DNA from: Mikania micrantha
Lineage: Eukaryota; Streptophyta; Magnoliopsida; Asterales; Asteraceae
DNA: 64,000 nucleotides
Reading direction: 5' to 3'
Assembly (NCBI GenBank): GCA_009363875.1
Contig: CM018690.1
Coordinates: 13,299,971 to 13,363,970 of the forward strand
Shown here: piece after piece, positions 45,905-56,354 of the stretch
Layout of the letters: each line of letters opens with the position of its first letter
Numbering within the stretch: position 1 is the stretch's first letter
Position numbers and translations under genes: made by a program
The notes under the pieces: model-generated
Database searches by the model: none
What the model saw: only the letters and a program-made list of their open reading frames with translations
Told to the model about the DNA's origin: nothing

Positions 45905-46786
45905 ATGAAGTATAATGATGATGTAGAACATGTGAAACATGATAACATAAACACAAGATTGGACCATGATGAGTTCCTTGAGAAATTTTATGAAACCTTG
46001 GATGACCAAACTATTTTTGAACTTGAAAGGAAAAAGTTTGAGGCATATATCCGAGGATATTATGACAAGGAATGTGGTAAAATTGAAGAATTAAAGGTTG
46101 ACAAAAACAAAAGTTGGGTTACCTTCCTTGACATACTACATATACCGAATTATGTAGAAACAAGTAAGGAGTATCTTAGAAATCATTTTACAAAATTGGT
46201 AAAGTGGTTCTATGAAGAATACTTTCAACAAAACACAAAAGAATATCCACCCACTTTACCCAATGGTGAACCCATTGATTTGTTTGATCTTTACATGACA
46301 GTGGAAGGGTTAGGTGGAAGAAGAATTGGGGCTAAAGAAGGAAAATGGTTGGAAGTTGGTGAACAACTTGGTTTGGCTAAAAATGGTCCTAATCTCAGGA
46401 TCATATATGATGGCTATTTAGAATTGCTTGACTGGATGTATAGCATGGAAAAGGAAAAGGAACCAAAAGTTGGTGAAGCTCCAATTGAAGAAAGGTATGC
46501 TAATAAAGATGGCCCAAGTGAAAAGAAAGAAACTGAAGGAGTTGTTTTTGGTCCAAAAGACAACAAAGATGCAACTGCAGGTTCATCCCAAGAGCAAGAA
46601 AAGCAAATAGAAGATGGTGAAATTCCGGATAATGAACTATACCTTCAAGAGATGCTAGATGCAAACTTTGATGATGACTTTGAACTTGAACTGCTGGAAT
46701 ACACCGAAAGGAACAAGGAGGATGTGGCTGCTGTGAATGAAGATGCAATTCAAGGATTAGGGGGAATGTTAGACCATAATCCTTGA
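45905..46786 (+). CDS. ARID-domain protein with altered C-terminus, short unit 17
   Basis: Open 293-residue frame. A one-base deletion in the G-run of the polypurine tract (near 46762) shifts the last codons, so the protein ends GGMLDHNP instead of GGNVGP and the unit is 1236 bp. It has Leu40 and a private Val-to-Gly change (RRIGAKEG). The shift leaves the ARID domain intact, so function need not be lost. Confidence 0.6.
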   Translation: MKYNDDVEHVKHDNINTRLDHDEFLEKFYETLDDQTIFELERKKFEAYIRGYYDKECGKIEELKVDKNKSWVTFLDILHIPNYVETSKEYLRNHFTKLVKWFYEEYFQQNTKEYPPTLPNGEPIDLFDLYMTVEGLGGRRIGAKEGKWLEVGEQLGLAKNGPNLRIIYDGYLELLDWMYSMEKEKEPKVGEAPIEERYANKDGPSEKKETEGVVFGPKDNKDATAGSSQEQEKQIEDGEIPDNELYLQEMLDANFDDDFELELLEYTERNKEDVAAVNEDAIQGLGGMLDHNP

Positions 46787-47189
46787 TATTGGGCCTAGCT
46801 TTAAAACATTTAACTATAGTATTTATTATGTGGACTTTAGTTAAAGTATTGTATTAATGTTAATGGGCTTAGGTATTAGTATTAGCTCAAGGGTTGTGTG
46901 TTTAGTCTGTACAGTGTCGACAGAGTGTAAACGGTAGATACGGTGGGTGAAATCTCTTGATAAGCAGGCTGCCCTTATCAGCGGTTATACAACCGCCACC
47001 ATTGCCGATTAGTATAAGTAAGAGTATGTCGATGTATTTTATCATATATGAAAAACTTATGTGTGTTTATGTAATTTACGATTCAAGTATCATCATTTGT
47101 TATTGTATTTGATTTCATTGCTGATCGATTTTAAGAATCAATGAAGTAGAATCCGAAAGAGGATTCTGGGAAGACCCACTATGAAAACA
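46767..47189 (+). repeat. Full-length LTR at start of right long unit 1
   Basis: Starts TGTTAGACC, a change from TGTTGGACC, and has the complete 3' part (CCGAAAGAGGATTCTGGG to GAAAACA) followed by a PBS. It is the first complete LTR after the 17 truncated ones. Confidence 0.85.
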
Positions 47190-47354
47190 GTGGTATCAGA
47201 GCGAGGTATGGTAAGAATCAACATCCTATTTAAGTTCGGAACCCTATTTTAATGATTCATTCTGAAAATCAGAAGATTGAAAACTCGATCTGACATTAAT
47301 CACGTGCGTCGTGATGATTCAGGGTGGAAGGGGAAACAAAAGAAGCACCAAGGA

Positions 47355-48821
47355 ATGCAATCTTCGGTGATTCGTAGACTCGAACAAGGATTCCAGAAGG
47401 TTGATATGGTTGAAACATCAAAAGGCAAGGCGAGGTGCCTTGAACAGGAATCTGTTCTTGTTAGGACCAAATTTGGTGATCATATCAAACCAAGGTCAAA
47501 GAAAATGACTCGAATCCGGTGCTACAAGTGTCGTGAGTATGGACACAAGAATTCTGAATGCCCAAGTAAGTATGTTGATTCAATGTTTAACTCTGGGGTT
47601 ACGAATAAGTGAATCAAACCAAAGGATTATCTTGTTTCTCGAACAGATAATGGAAATTGGAATGATATTTGGTTTGTAGATCCTATTTATGTTAAACATA
47701 CCACAAGTAAGAGGGGTCTATTCACAAAATTTAAACACATTCGAGATTGCGTAATACATTGCCATGACGAAATAACCAAATCTTCCCATGGCATTGGTGA
47801 AGTCAAAATTTTTTCATGTAATAACTATCATCACATCTCAAGTGTTTATTACATGACTACCTTGAACAAAAATGTGTTGAGTTTGTCTCAATTAAATGAT
47901 CAAGGTTATTCTGTCACATTAAAGGGTGATAAATGTTATATTAAAAGCATGTTTAATGATGATGTAGAACATGTGAAACATGATGACATAAACACAAGAT
48001 TGGACCATGATGAGTTCCTTGAGAAATTTTATGAAACCTTGGATGACCAAACTATTTTTGAACTTGAAAGGAAAAAGTTTGAGGCATATATCCGAGGATA
48101 TTATGACAAGTAATGTGGTAAAATTGAAGAATTAAAGGTTGACAAAAACAAAAGTTGGGTTACCTTCCTTGACATACTACATATACCGAATTATGTAGAA
48201 ACAAGTAAGGAGTATCTTAGAAATCATTTTACAAAATTGGTAAAGTGGTTCTATGAAGAATACTTTCAACAAAACACAAAAGAATATCCACCCACTTTAC
48301 CCATTGGTGAACCCATTGATTTGTTTGATCTTTACAAGACAGTGGAAGGGTTAGGTGGAAGAAGAATTGTGGCTAAAGAAGGAAAATGGTTGGAAGTTGG
48401 TGAACAACTTGGTTTGGCTGAAAATGGTCCTAATCTCATGATCATATATGATGGCTATTTAGAATTGCTTGACTGGATGTATAGCATGGAAAAGGAAAAG
48501 GAACCAAAAGTTGGTGAAGCTCCAATTGAAGAAAGGTATGCTAATAAAGATGGCCCAAGTGAAAAGAAAGAAACTAAAGGAGTTGTTTTTGGTCCAAAAG
48601 ACAACAAAGATGCAACTGCAGGTTCATCCCAAGAGCAAGAAAAGCAAATAGAAGATGGTGAAATTCCGGATAATGAACTATACCTTCAAGAGATGCTAGA
48701 TGCAAACTTTGATGACGACTTTGAACTTGAACTGCTGGAATACACCGAAAGGAACAAGGAGGATGTGGCTGCTGTGAATGAAGATGCAATTCAAGGATTA
48801 GGGGGGAATCTTAGACCATAA
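47355..48821 (+). pseudogene. Zinc knuckle + protease-like + ARID ORF, right long unit 1
   Basis: Same domain order as the left full unit but with the undeleted protease-like segment (HTTSKRGLFTKFKHIRDCVIHCHDE). That region is typical of the copia protease neighbourhood, again with DPI in place of the catalytic DSG. Stops: TGA at 47610-47612 after the zinc knuckle (GVTNK), and TAA at 48111-48113 (YYDK then stop). The ARID part is open from about 48237 and ends GGNLRP because the next LTR starts TCTTAGACC. The first in-frame ATG is at 47355. Confidence 0.78.
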
Positions 48822-49396
48822 TCCTTGATATTGGGCCTAGCTTTAAAACATTTAACTATAGTATTTATTATGTGGACTTTAGTTAAAGTATTGTATTAAT
48901 GTTAATGGGCTTAGGTATTAGTAATAGCCCAAGTGTTGTGTGTTTAGTCTGTACAGTGTCGACAGAGTGTAAACGGTAGATACGGTGGGTGAAATCTCTT
49001 GATAAGCAGGCTGCCCTAATTAGCGGTTATACAACCGCCACCATTGCCGATTAGTATAAGTAAGAGTATGTCGATGTATTTTATCATATATGAAAAACTT
49101 ATGTGTGTTTATGTAATTTACGATTCAAGTATGATCATTTGTTATTGTATTCGATTTCATTGCTGAACGATTTTAAGAATCAATGAAGTATAATCCGAAA
49201 GAGGATTCTGGGAAGACCCACTATGAAAACAGTGGTATCAGAGCGAGGTATGGAAAGAATCAACATCCTATTTAAGTTCGGAACCCTAATTTAATGATTC
49301 ATTCTGAAAGTCAGAAGATTGAAAACTCGATCTGACATTAATCACGTGCGTCGTGATGATTCAGGGTGGAAGGGGAAACAAAAGAAGCACCAAGGA

Positions 49397-50862
49397 ATGC
49401 AATCTTCGGTGATTCGTAGACTCGAACAAGGATTCCAGAAGGTTGATATGGTTGAAACATCAAAAGGCAAGGCGAGGTGCCTTGAACAGGAATCTGTTCT
49501 TGTTAGGACCAAATTTGGTGATCATATCAAACCAAGGTCAAAGAAAATGACTCGAATCCGGTGCTACAAGTGTCGTGAGTATGGACACAAGAATTCTGAA
49601 TGCCCAAGTAAGTATGTTGATTCAATGTTTAACTCTGGGGTTACGAATAAGTGAATCAAACAAAGGATTATCTTGTTTCTCGAACAGATAATGGAAATTG
49701 GAATGATATTTGGTTTGTAGATCCTATTTATGTTAAACATACCACAAGTAAGAGGGGTCTATTCACAAAATTTAAACACATTCGAGATTGCGTAATACAT
49801 TGCCATGACGAAATAACCAAATCTTCCCATGGCATTGGTGAAGTCAAAATTTTTTCATGTAATAACTATCATCACATCTCAAGTGTTTATTACATGACTA
49901 CCTTGAACAAAAATGTGTTGAGTTTGTCTCAATTAAATGATCAAGGTTATTCTGTCACATTAAAGGGTGATAAATGTTATATTAAAAGCATGTTTAATGA
50001 TGATGTAGAACATGTGAAACATGATGACATCAACACAAGATTGGACCATGATGAGTTCCTTGAGAAATTTTATGAAACCTTGGATGACCAAACTATTTTT
50101 GAACTTGAAAGGAAAAAGTTTGAGACATATATCCGAGGATATTATGACAAGTAATGTGGTAAAATTGAAGAATTAAAGGTTGACAAAAACAAAAGTTGGG
50201 TTACCTTCCTTGACATACTACATATACCAAATTATGTAGAAACAAGTAAGGAGTATCTTAGAAATCATTTTACAAAATTGGTAAAGTGGTTCTATGAAGA
50301 ATACTTTCAACAAAACACAAAATAATATCCACCCACTTTACCCATTGGTGAACCCATTGATTTGTTTGATCTTTACATGGCAGTGGAAGGGTTAGGTGGA
50401 AGAAGAATTGTGGCTAAAGAAGGAAAATGGTTGGAAGTTGGTGAACAACTTGGTTTGGCTGAAAATGGTCCTAATCTCATGATCATATATGATGGCTATT
50501 TAGAATTGCTTGACTGGATGTATAGCATGGAAAAGGAAAAGGAACCAAAAGTTGGTGAAGCTCCAATTGAAGAAAGGTATGCTAATAAAGATGGCCCAAG
50601 TGAAAAGAAAGAAACTAAAGGAGTTGTTTTTGGTCCAAAAGACAACAAAGATGCAACTGCAGGTTCATCCCAAGAGCAAGAAAAGCAAATAGAAGATGGT
50701 GAAATTCCGGATAATGAACTATACCTTCAAGAGATGCTAGATGCAAACTTTGATGATGACTTTGAACTTGAACTGCTGGAATACACCGAAAGGAACAAGG
50801 AGGATGTGGCTGCTGTGAATGAAGATGCAATTCAAGGATTAGGGGGGAATCTTAGACCATAA
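49397..50862 (+). pseudogene. Zinc knuckle + protease-like + ARID ORF, right long unit 2
   Basis: Near-identical to right long unit 1 and shares its TGA (after GVTNK) and its TAA (after YYDK). It adds a one-base deletion near 49663 (AATCAAACAAAGG) and a TAA at the position equal to codon 113 of the short units, the same nonsense found in short units 1-11 over 11 kb away. The unit is 2041 bp. Confidence 0.78.
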
Positions 50863-51272
50863 TCCTTGATATTGGGCCTAGCTTTAAAACATTTAACTAT
50901 AGTATTTATTATGTGGACTTTAGTTAAAGTATTGTATTAATGTTAATGGGCTTAGGTATTAGTAATAGCCCAAGTGTTGTGTGTTTAGTCTGTACAGTGT
51001 CGACAGAGTGTAAACGGTAGATACGGTGGGTGAAATCTCTTGATAAGCAGGCTGCCCTAATCAGCGGTTATACAACCGCCACCATCGCCGATTAGTATAA
51101 GTAAGAGTCTGTCGATGTATTTTATCATATATGAAAAACTTATGTGTGTTTATGTAATTTACGATTCAAGTATCATCATTTGTTATTGTATTCGATTTCA
51201 TTGCTGATTGATTTTAAGAATCAATGATGTATAATCCAAAAGAGTATTCTGGGAAGACCCACAGTGAAAACA
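50850..51272 (+). repeat. Right outer LTR of the array
   Basis: This 423-bp LTR starts TCTTAGACC (first bases mutated from TGTTGG) and ends GAAAACA at 51272, directly followed by the TSD copy aagtc. It carries private changes near its 3' end (AATGATGTATAATCCAAAAGAG). Confidence 0.85.
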
Positions 51273-53298
51273 AAGTCTGGCTTCTTTCCAGTCCAGACCT
51301 CAAGTGGAGTACGATCTTTAACAGCAATTGTAGGAGATCTGTTGTGCACATACACAGTGGTAGCAACAGCTTCAGCCCATAAATAGCTAGGAAGCTCCTT
51401 CTCCTTTAACATGCTACGTGTCATCCCCATAATTGTTCGGTTTTTTCTTTCTACAACCGATTATGTTGGGGATTATATGGCACTGTCAACTTTCGTCTTA
51501 TGCCGTGTTCTTCACAAAAGGAGTTGAAATTCTTAGAGCAGAATTCCCCTCCTCTATCAGTGCGAAGAACCTTAATGAGACAACCACTATCTTTCTCAAC
51601 TAAAGCTTTGAATACTTTAAATCTTTGAAAGACTTCTAACTTACTGCCCAAGAAGTAGACCCAAAACATGCTACTAAAGTCATCTATAAACAGAAGATAA
51701 TAGAGACTTCGACCAAGGCTCTCCACATGCATAGGACCACAAAGGTCTGCATGTATAAGTTCTAACTTCTTTGATGCCCGCCATGAATGAGAATCAAAGG
51801 AGAGCCTTATTTGCTTCCCAATTATACACCCTTCACACTTTTCTAATTCTTTAACTTTAGGAAGACCAATAACCATGTGTTTATCATGCAACAATTTTAA
51901 ACTATGAAAATTGAGATGTGCGTACCTTCTGTGCCATATTGATGAAGAAGAGTTAAGAGTAGGAGTGCATACTTCAGTACTAGCAGCGTTAAACAGAAAC
52001 ATGTTGTTCTTGGACATTTGAATCTTCATTAGTTCCACATTTTCGTTTCTGATGACACACTTATCATCTTTGAACAACAGAGAATACCCCTTTCTCATTA
52101 ACTGCCCAACACTGAGAAGATTGTATTCCAAAGAAGGTGCATAGTACACATCTTCTAGAAGCTTATATGCATGTGCACTTGTCTGGACTTTGACTGTTTC
52201 TTTACCTTCAACAGACAATTTCTTTTTATTTCCAAGCTTTACTTCAAGTTTGAACGCCTCATCTAACATAGTAAACATTTCTTTGGTTCCTTTCATATGG
52301 TTGGAATAACCAGAATCGATAAACCAAAGACTGTTTGAAGAGTTAGATGTGGAGTTCATCATTAGAGCAACCTGATCTTCACTTGTGCCGGCAGAGATCA
52401 TAAATAGATATTGCTCTTCATTATTCTCCTCAGGAGTTGCTGCTTCAGCTGCTACATTTGCATGTTGTTCCTCTTGATTGTACCAACAATCTTTGGATAT
52501 ATGGCCATACTTTTTACACACATAGCATTGTGGCACACGGTTCTTATCAATAGAACGTCCTCCTCTTCCACGGTTTCTAAAGGATCCTCGTCCTCTTCCT
52601 CTTGAATTAGACATCATAGACCGATTGTTTTCTTGAAAAACTTGCAATGCATGCTCTTCCATCTTCTAAGTTTTTTCACTTTTCTCTAAAGCACGGCTGT
52701 TCATCCTTTCCTCCTGGGACTGTAGAGCGCCCATTAGTTGAACCAGCGAGAGTGTAGAGAGATCAAATGAGAGTTCAATAGATGGGACAATTAAGTTAAA
52801 CTTGGAAGTAAGACTTCTTAGGATCTTATCTACAACTGCTTGGTCAGTAACGGGCTATCCGTATGATCGTTTCTGGCTCACAATAGACATCACCCGAGAG
52901 AAGTAATCTCCCACAGCCTCTCCTTCTCGCATGCTTAGATTTTCAAAGTCACGTCTGAGACCTTGAAGTTTAACAGCCTTCACTTGAGCATCTCCTTGGT
53001 ACTCCATCGTAAGAATGTTCCAACACTCTTTCGATGATTCAGCAGCAGCTATTCTTGAAAACAATTGATCATGAACGCCTTGTTGTATCAAGGCCATTGC
53101 ATGAGCATCTCGTTTTCGAGCAGTCTTGAGTTTTGCAGCATCTGTTTCTGACTCATTCACACCACCTTCTACCAGATCCCACAAGTCGCGAGGCTTGAGA
53201 ATCGTCTTCATTCGAATACTCCAGTGATCATATCCATCGCCTTTAAACACAGGAATAGGAGCAGGAGCAGTAGGCAACGTGCTAGTTTGATCATCCAT
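51273..53298 (-). pseudogene. Ty1-copia gag-protease-integrase, broken
   Basis: Minus-strand frame from ATG at 53298 (MDDQTSTLP). Gag (DHWSIRMKTILKPRDLWDLVE) has an in-frame TAG near 52852 and another near 52669. Then a CCHC knuckle CYVCKKYGHISKDC, a protease with intact catalytic SLWFIDSG, a GAG-pre-integrase HH-CC region (HRRYAHL, CEGCIIGKQ) and the integrase core with Asp (HADLCGP) and Asp (RTDRGGEF). A one-base deletion near 51463 shifts the frame just before the catalytic Glu, and reading resumes as AEAVATTVYVHNRSP from 51430. It is cut at 51273 by the array. The codons on the two sides of the array belong to one reading frame, so the gene was split by the insertion and was probably already decaying or decayed later. 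Confidence 0.85.
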
Positions 53299-53344
53299 TG
53301 AGAATTGAATAGTTTGATAGAACCAGGTAAAGGATCGATTATGC

Positions 53345-53358
53345 AAGCTCTGATACCA
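53345..53358 (-). other. Primer-binding site of the host copia
   Basis: Minus-strand TGGTATCAGAGCTT lies one base inside the LTR end ACCATCA. Typical initiator tRNA-Met PBS. Confidence 0.8.
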
Positions 53359-53359
53359 C

Positions 53360-53654
53360 TGATGGTATTGAGTTTTGAGAATATATAAGCAAAGATAAAC
53401 AGAAACAAGTTTGTAGGAAAGGATTCTTATTGCTTTTCTGAATGAATAAACAAGAACATACATGGGATATAAATAGATAAAAGTTTAACGTAAACAAACG
53501 GAAAAAGCTAGAAAACTGGACTAACTAGTTAGCCTATTCAATAGGCTTTATTTACGCCTAACATTCAAAATAACAAGAAACAAACTATTATCCCATGTGC
53601 TCAAGACTTGGTCATCCTTTCACGTGCTCTGCATGAGGAGTTTGAGACATCTCA
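53360..53654 (-). repeat. 5' LTR of the host copia
   Basis: About 295 bp on the minus strand, from TGAGATGTCTC (53654) to CAATACCATCA (53360), defined at the 3' end by the PBS and at the 5' end by a TG terminus. No partner LTR is in the window, so the outer boundary is less certain than the inner one. Confidence 0.6.
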
Positions 53655-53692
53655 ATAGAAAATACATATTTTTTTTCATTAATATGCTCGAA

Positions 53693-53875
53693 CACAATTT
53701 ACAGACATCAAGTTGGGTTTATATAACCCTAGTTCTAGTTATCAAGATTATGTCTTAACATATAATACCCCTATACATATTATATATTACATAATATACA
53801 TAAAAATACTTTAAACAATACGCACATTTAAGCGGTTAACTCTTCTTACTTGGGTTGACAATTATGAGGCTATCA
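53693..53875 (-). repeat. Fragment of the LTR family at 1010-4067
   Basis: GAACACAATTTAC... to ...GACAATTATGAGGCTATCA matches 3869-4061 over about 185 bp with scattered differences and the same terminal boundary. The rest of that LTR is not present here. Confidence 0.75.
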
Positions 53876-54230
53876 AAAAAAACTCAATGCTTAATTGAAT
53901 AAAAGTGTTGGCAAGAATACTTAGTATGATGAATTTCTTTATTGTAATTCATTTTTATATATGTCAAGTCTGTTATTTATTTTATGAAAGCGACAATTTC
54001 ATTGAAAAAAAAATGCAAAACATGAACCAGCAGGTTGTTAGCCCATGCAGGCATTTCGTAACCCATGCATGCAACCCTTACACGTAGTTGCACCATGTTC
54101 ACTTCCTACAATTACTAAATCAAAATTGCACCATTTAATCCAATCAAGACTATTTGATCTATATTTTAATTACAGGATGGACCACACTTTAATGTCCTCC
54201 GCCATGCCTGCCCTAAAGATTTGTTTATTA
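53876..54230. other. Non-genic spacer
   Basis: AT-rich sequence with no supported gene; the open frames at 53905 and 54045 have no recognisable domain. Confidence 0.4.
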
Positions 54231-54493
54231 GACCTTGCGGTGTGCCAAGTGAACGGGGCGTGGGTTGGGCGTGGAGCACGGGCCCCTTGGGGCGTGGATG
54301 ACTTGGGCGTGGCCACAGCCATGCTTCTCTCGACCGTTTGAACATTATTTTTTTCGACCGTTTGGAGTGGGTTGAGTGGGCGTGGCCAACCAAGAGACAT
54401 TTCCACCACAAGTGGTTGAGTGAGTGGTTGTGGTAGATGCCTACGTGGTGCCTAGGTAGAGTGGTTTCAACCATGGGGGCATAGCCCATGGTC
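54231..54493. mobile_element. Tourist-like MITE candidate
   Basis: Flanked by TTA at 54228-54230 and 54494-54496. Ends GACCTTGCGGTGTGCC and GGCATAGCCCATGGTC are imperfect inverted repeats (about 11 of 16 positions). The 263-bp interior is GC-rich with repeated GGGCGTGG and two GACCGTTTG copies, without coding potential. A TTA duplication and GC-rich ends suit PIF/Harbinger; the assignment is tentative. Confidence 0.5.
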
Positions 54494-54499
54494 TTAAAG

Positions 54500-55348
54500 A
54501 AGGTGAATGTGTTTCTATCCTTCTAGATGCACCACCAATTAAGTTGTTAACAACACTACCAGATAAACCTTGTAGTTATGTCAAGTCTAGTATTTATTAT
54601 GATTAAATATGCCTTGCACAATAATATTGCGGATATTATTTGAATGTACATGAACATGGATTGAATGTTTATGGATTTGTTGTATAGAAATAAGCAAATA
54701 TTTAAGATGAAAATGAAGTTTGTGCCGAAGTACAAGGACCATTCATATAACTAACATTAAAACGAAGAAAGTGTTAAAACCCTGTTTCAGAAACAGGCAA
54801 ACAGCTTCAGAGTTGCATTTCTTTCACAATAATGGTAACTGTGATTCTTTGATTTACAAATCTGACCATGCTGTTACTTTCTCAATTCTATTTATTTATA
54901 TTTATTTATTATTTCTAAGACCATTTTGAACGGAATCTTTATCTTTAAGTTTATGATTTAATCAAACATTTTTTTTTCTTATTCGTAAATTTAACTAAAG
55001 TTCTAAACTTATCCTTTATCTAGCTATATCACAACCCTTATTTAATTATTTATTTATACGTACAAAAAGTTATAAAGTTGACACGAGTCTTTATATTTAC
55101 CCGATCACTATTTGTAAACTATAATTTTCGATCGAGATATAAAGGAAGTTGAAGATTCTAAAAAACCTTTGAATTTTTAAGATAAAGGTAGATATGAAAA
55201 ATAAAAATATATAATTTAAGTATTGTATATTTTTATTTATAAGTTTTAATTTAGTACATTTATTTGTAATCATCTATGTGATATGTTTATATCTCAAAGA
55301 TAGGCATAGGATCCAGTAAGAAGCAATAGAAATTTGACACGTGTCACA
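54500..55348. other. Non-genic AT-rich spacer
   Basis: No gene recognised. The 12-bp palindrome TGACACGTGTCA at 55335-55346 contains a G-box core and sits directly before the minisatellite. Confidence 0.4.
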
Positions 55349-55567
55349 ATCCAGTACAAAAAACATAATCCAGTACACAAAAAATAAAAATACAGTACAA
55401 AAAATAAGAATCCAGTACAAAAAATAAGAATACAGTACAAAAAATAAGAATGCAGTACAAAAAAATAAAAATGTATTACAAAAAACACAAAAATCTAGTA
55501 TAAGTAAAACGAAAAACAAAAAAATAATAATATAGTATAAAAAATAAAAATCTAGTACAAAAAAATG
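55349..55567. repeat. About 20-bp minisatellite (CAGTACAAAAAATAAGAAT)
   Basis: Around ten degenerate copies of a unit consisting of a CAGTAC core plus an A-rich spacer. Its reverse strand translates into F/L/C/Y-rich open frames (55274-55519) that are not genes. Related CAGTAC/TAGTAC motifs recur more loosely at 63560-63635. Confidence 0.8.
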
Positions 55568-56209
55568 AAGTTATACGTAAATTATCATGCCAAATTTCAA
55601 ATTATTATTAGTTCTTACTCTTGTTAGGCAAAAATCTCTTCTTATTTGATATTTACCCCTCAAAGATATAGTGTTCTATAAATGATCTCACATTCTCATA
55701 TAATGATAAATAACTGAGTATGTTACGTTTACATCCTGAATTTAATTTAGAAACAAAAAAAATAAAGAAGTTGTGAAAGCTCACTGATCGATCAATCCTA
55801 GTGATATAGATACTATGGTCTCGAATGAATCCTTGAATGAGTCATACTAATTAGGTCCAAAGATTGTATGGACACTTATTTGAGATTTGTAGACTTTATG
55901 CAGTATTTGATATATGCTTTTAAACTATATATGTCAATATGTATGTGTTTATGTTTTTCAAGATTGTTTGTCATATGTTAACCGGATATTATCCCGACTT
56001 ATAGTAAGTCGAACCCAGGTTAATAAATAGTTTGTGTTTTGAAACAAGTTTGGTTATAATGACTTAAAAATAAGTAAGCTAGCTCTATTTTCGTAAATTC
56101 CTTCATTACAAAGATGTATTTTGTAGAGTATTTATTTTGTTATGAAACAATAACATAAAGTTACTTTTATACATCTTATAAATTAATGATGATGTATGAT
56201 TTTATGCGC

Positions 56210-56250
<41 letters not shown>

Positions 56251-56349
56251 AAACCTTTACTGGAAGAACTTTATACTGAAATAGTTACAAGCAAGAGTAG
56301 AGGAGTAGGGATCCAAACTTGAAGTTTTAGAAGGTTGAAGGGTGGTGAC
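55568..56349. other. Non-genic spacer with (TA)n
   Basis: AT-rich, no gene. A TA microsatellite occupies 56211-56245. It ends at the CTTGG target duplication of the intact copia. Confidence 0.5.
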
Positions 56350-56354
56350 CTTGG

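Larger units (their letters stand above)
23783..51272 (+). mobile_element. Tandem array of a non-autonomous ARID-carrying LTR retrotransposon
   Basis: Twenty-one LTRs (TGTTGGACC... to ...GAAAACA) alternate with 20 internal regions, all head to tail. The first unit (23783-25738) is 1956 bp. Seventeen units of 1237 bp start at 25739 and every 1237 bp after it; the last is 1236 bp. Two long units start at 46767 (2042 bp) and 48809 (2041 bp), and a terminal LTR at 50850-51272 closes the array. Each internal region ends in a polypurine tract (GGATTAGGGGGGAA). A PBS (TGGTATCAGAGC) is present in the three long units only. Flanks acgtc (23778-23782) and aagtc (51273-51277) form a one-mismatch TSD, so the whole array behaves as one insertion in a copia pol gene. 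The element codes for no integrase, RT or RNase H. Confidence 0.9.

Noticed and set aside
25739..46766. Regular spacing of identical repeats as a CRISPR array
   Set aside because: The unit is 1237 bp with LTR, ORF and polypurine tract, in plant nuclear DNA; there are no short repeats with unique spacers and no cas genes.
25739..46766. Array as a classical centromeric satellite
   Set aside because: The units have retrotransposon anatomy, only 17 short copies exist, and the array is bounded by single-copy LTRs and a TSD inside a copia gene.
25471..48789. Recurrent 92-residue open frames on the minus strand of each unit
   Set aside because: They are antisense shadows of the acidic tail of the ARID ORF (His/Leu/Gln-rich), repeated only because the unit repeats.
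25399..50692. Recurrent 60-residue Lys-rich frames (MTGCIAWKRKRNQ)
   Set aside because: Same-strand shadow in another phase of the ARID ORF; no independent start context or domain.
54166..54489. Minus-strand open frames of 79-107 residues as a gene
   Set aside because: They fall within the GC-rich Tourist-like MITE candidate and have no domain.
55274..55519. Phe/Leu/Cys-rich frame resembling a membrane protein
   Set aside because: Antisense translation of the 20-bp minisatellite.
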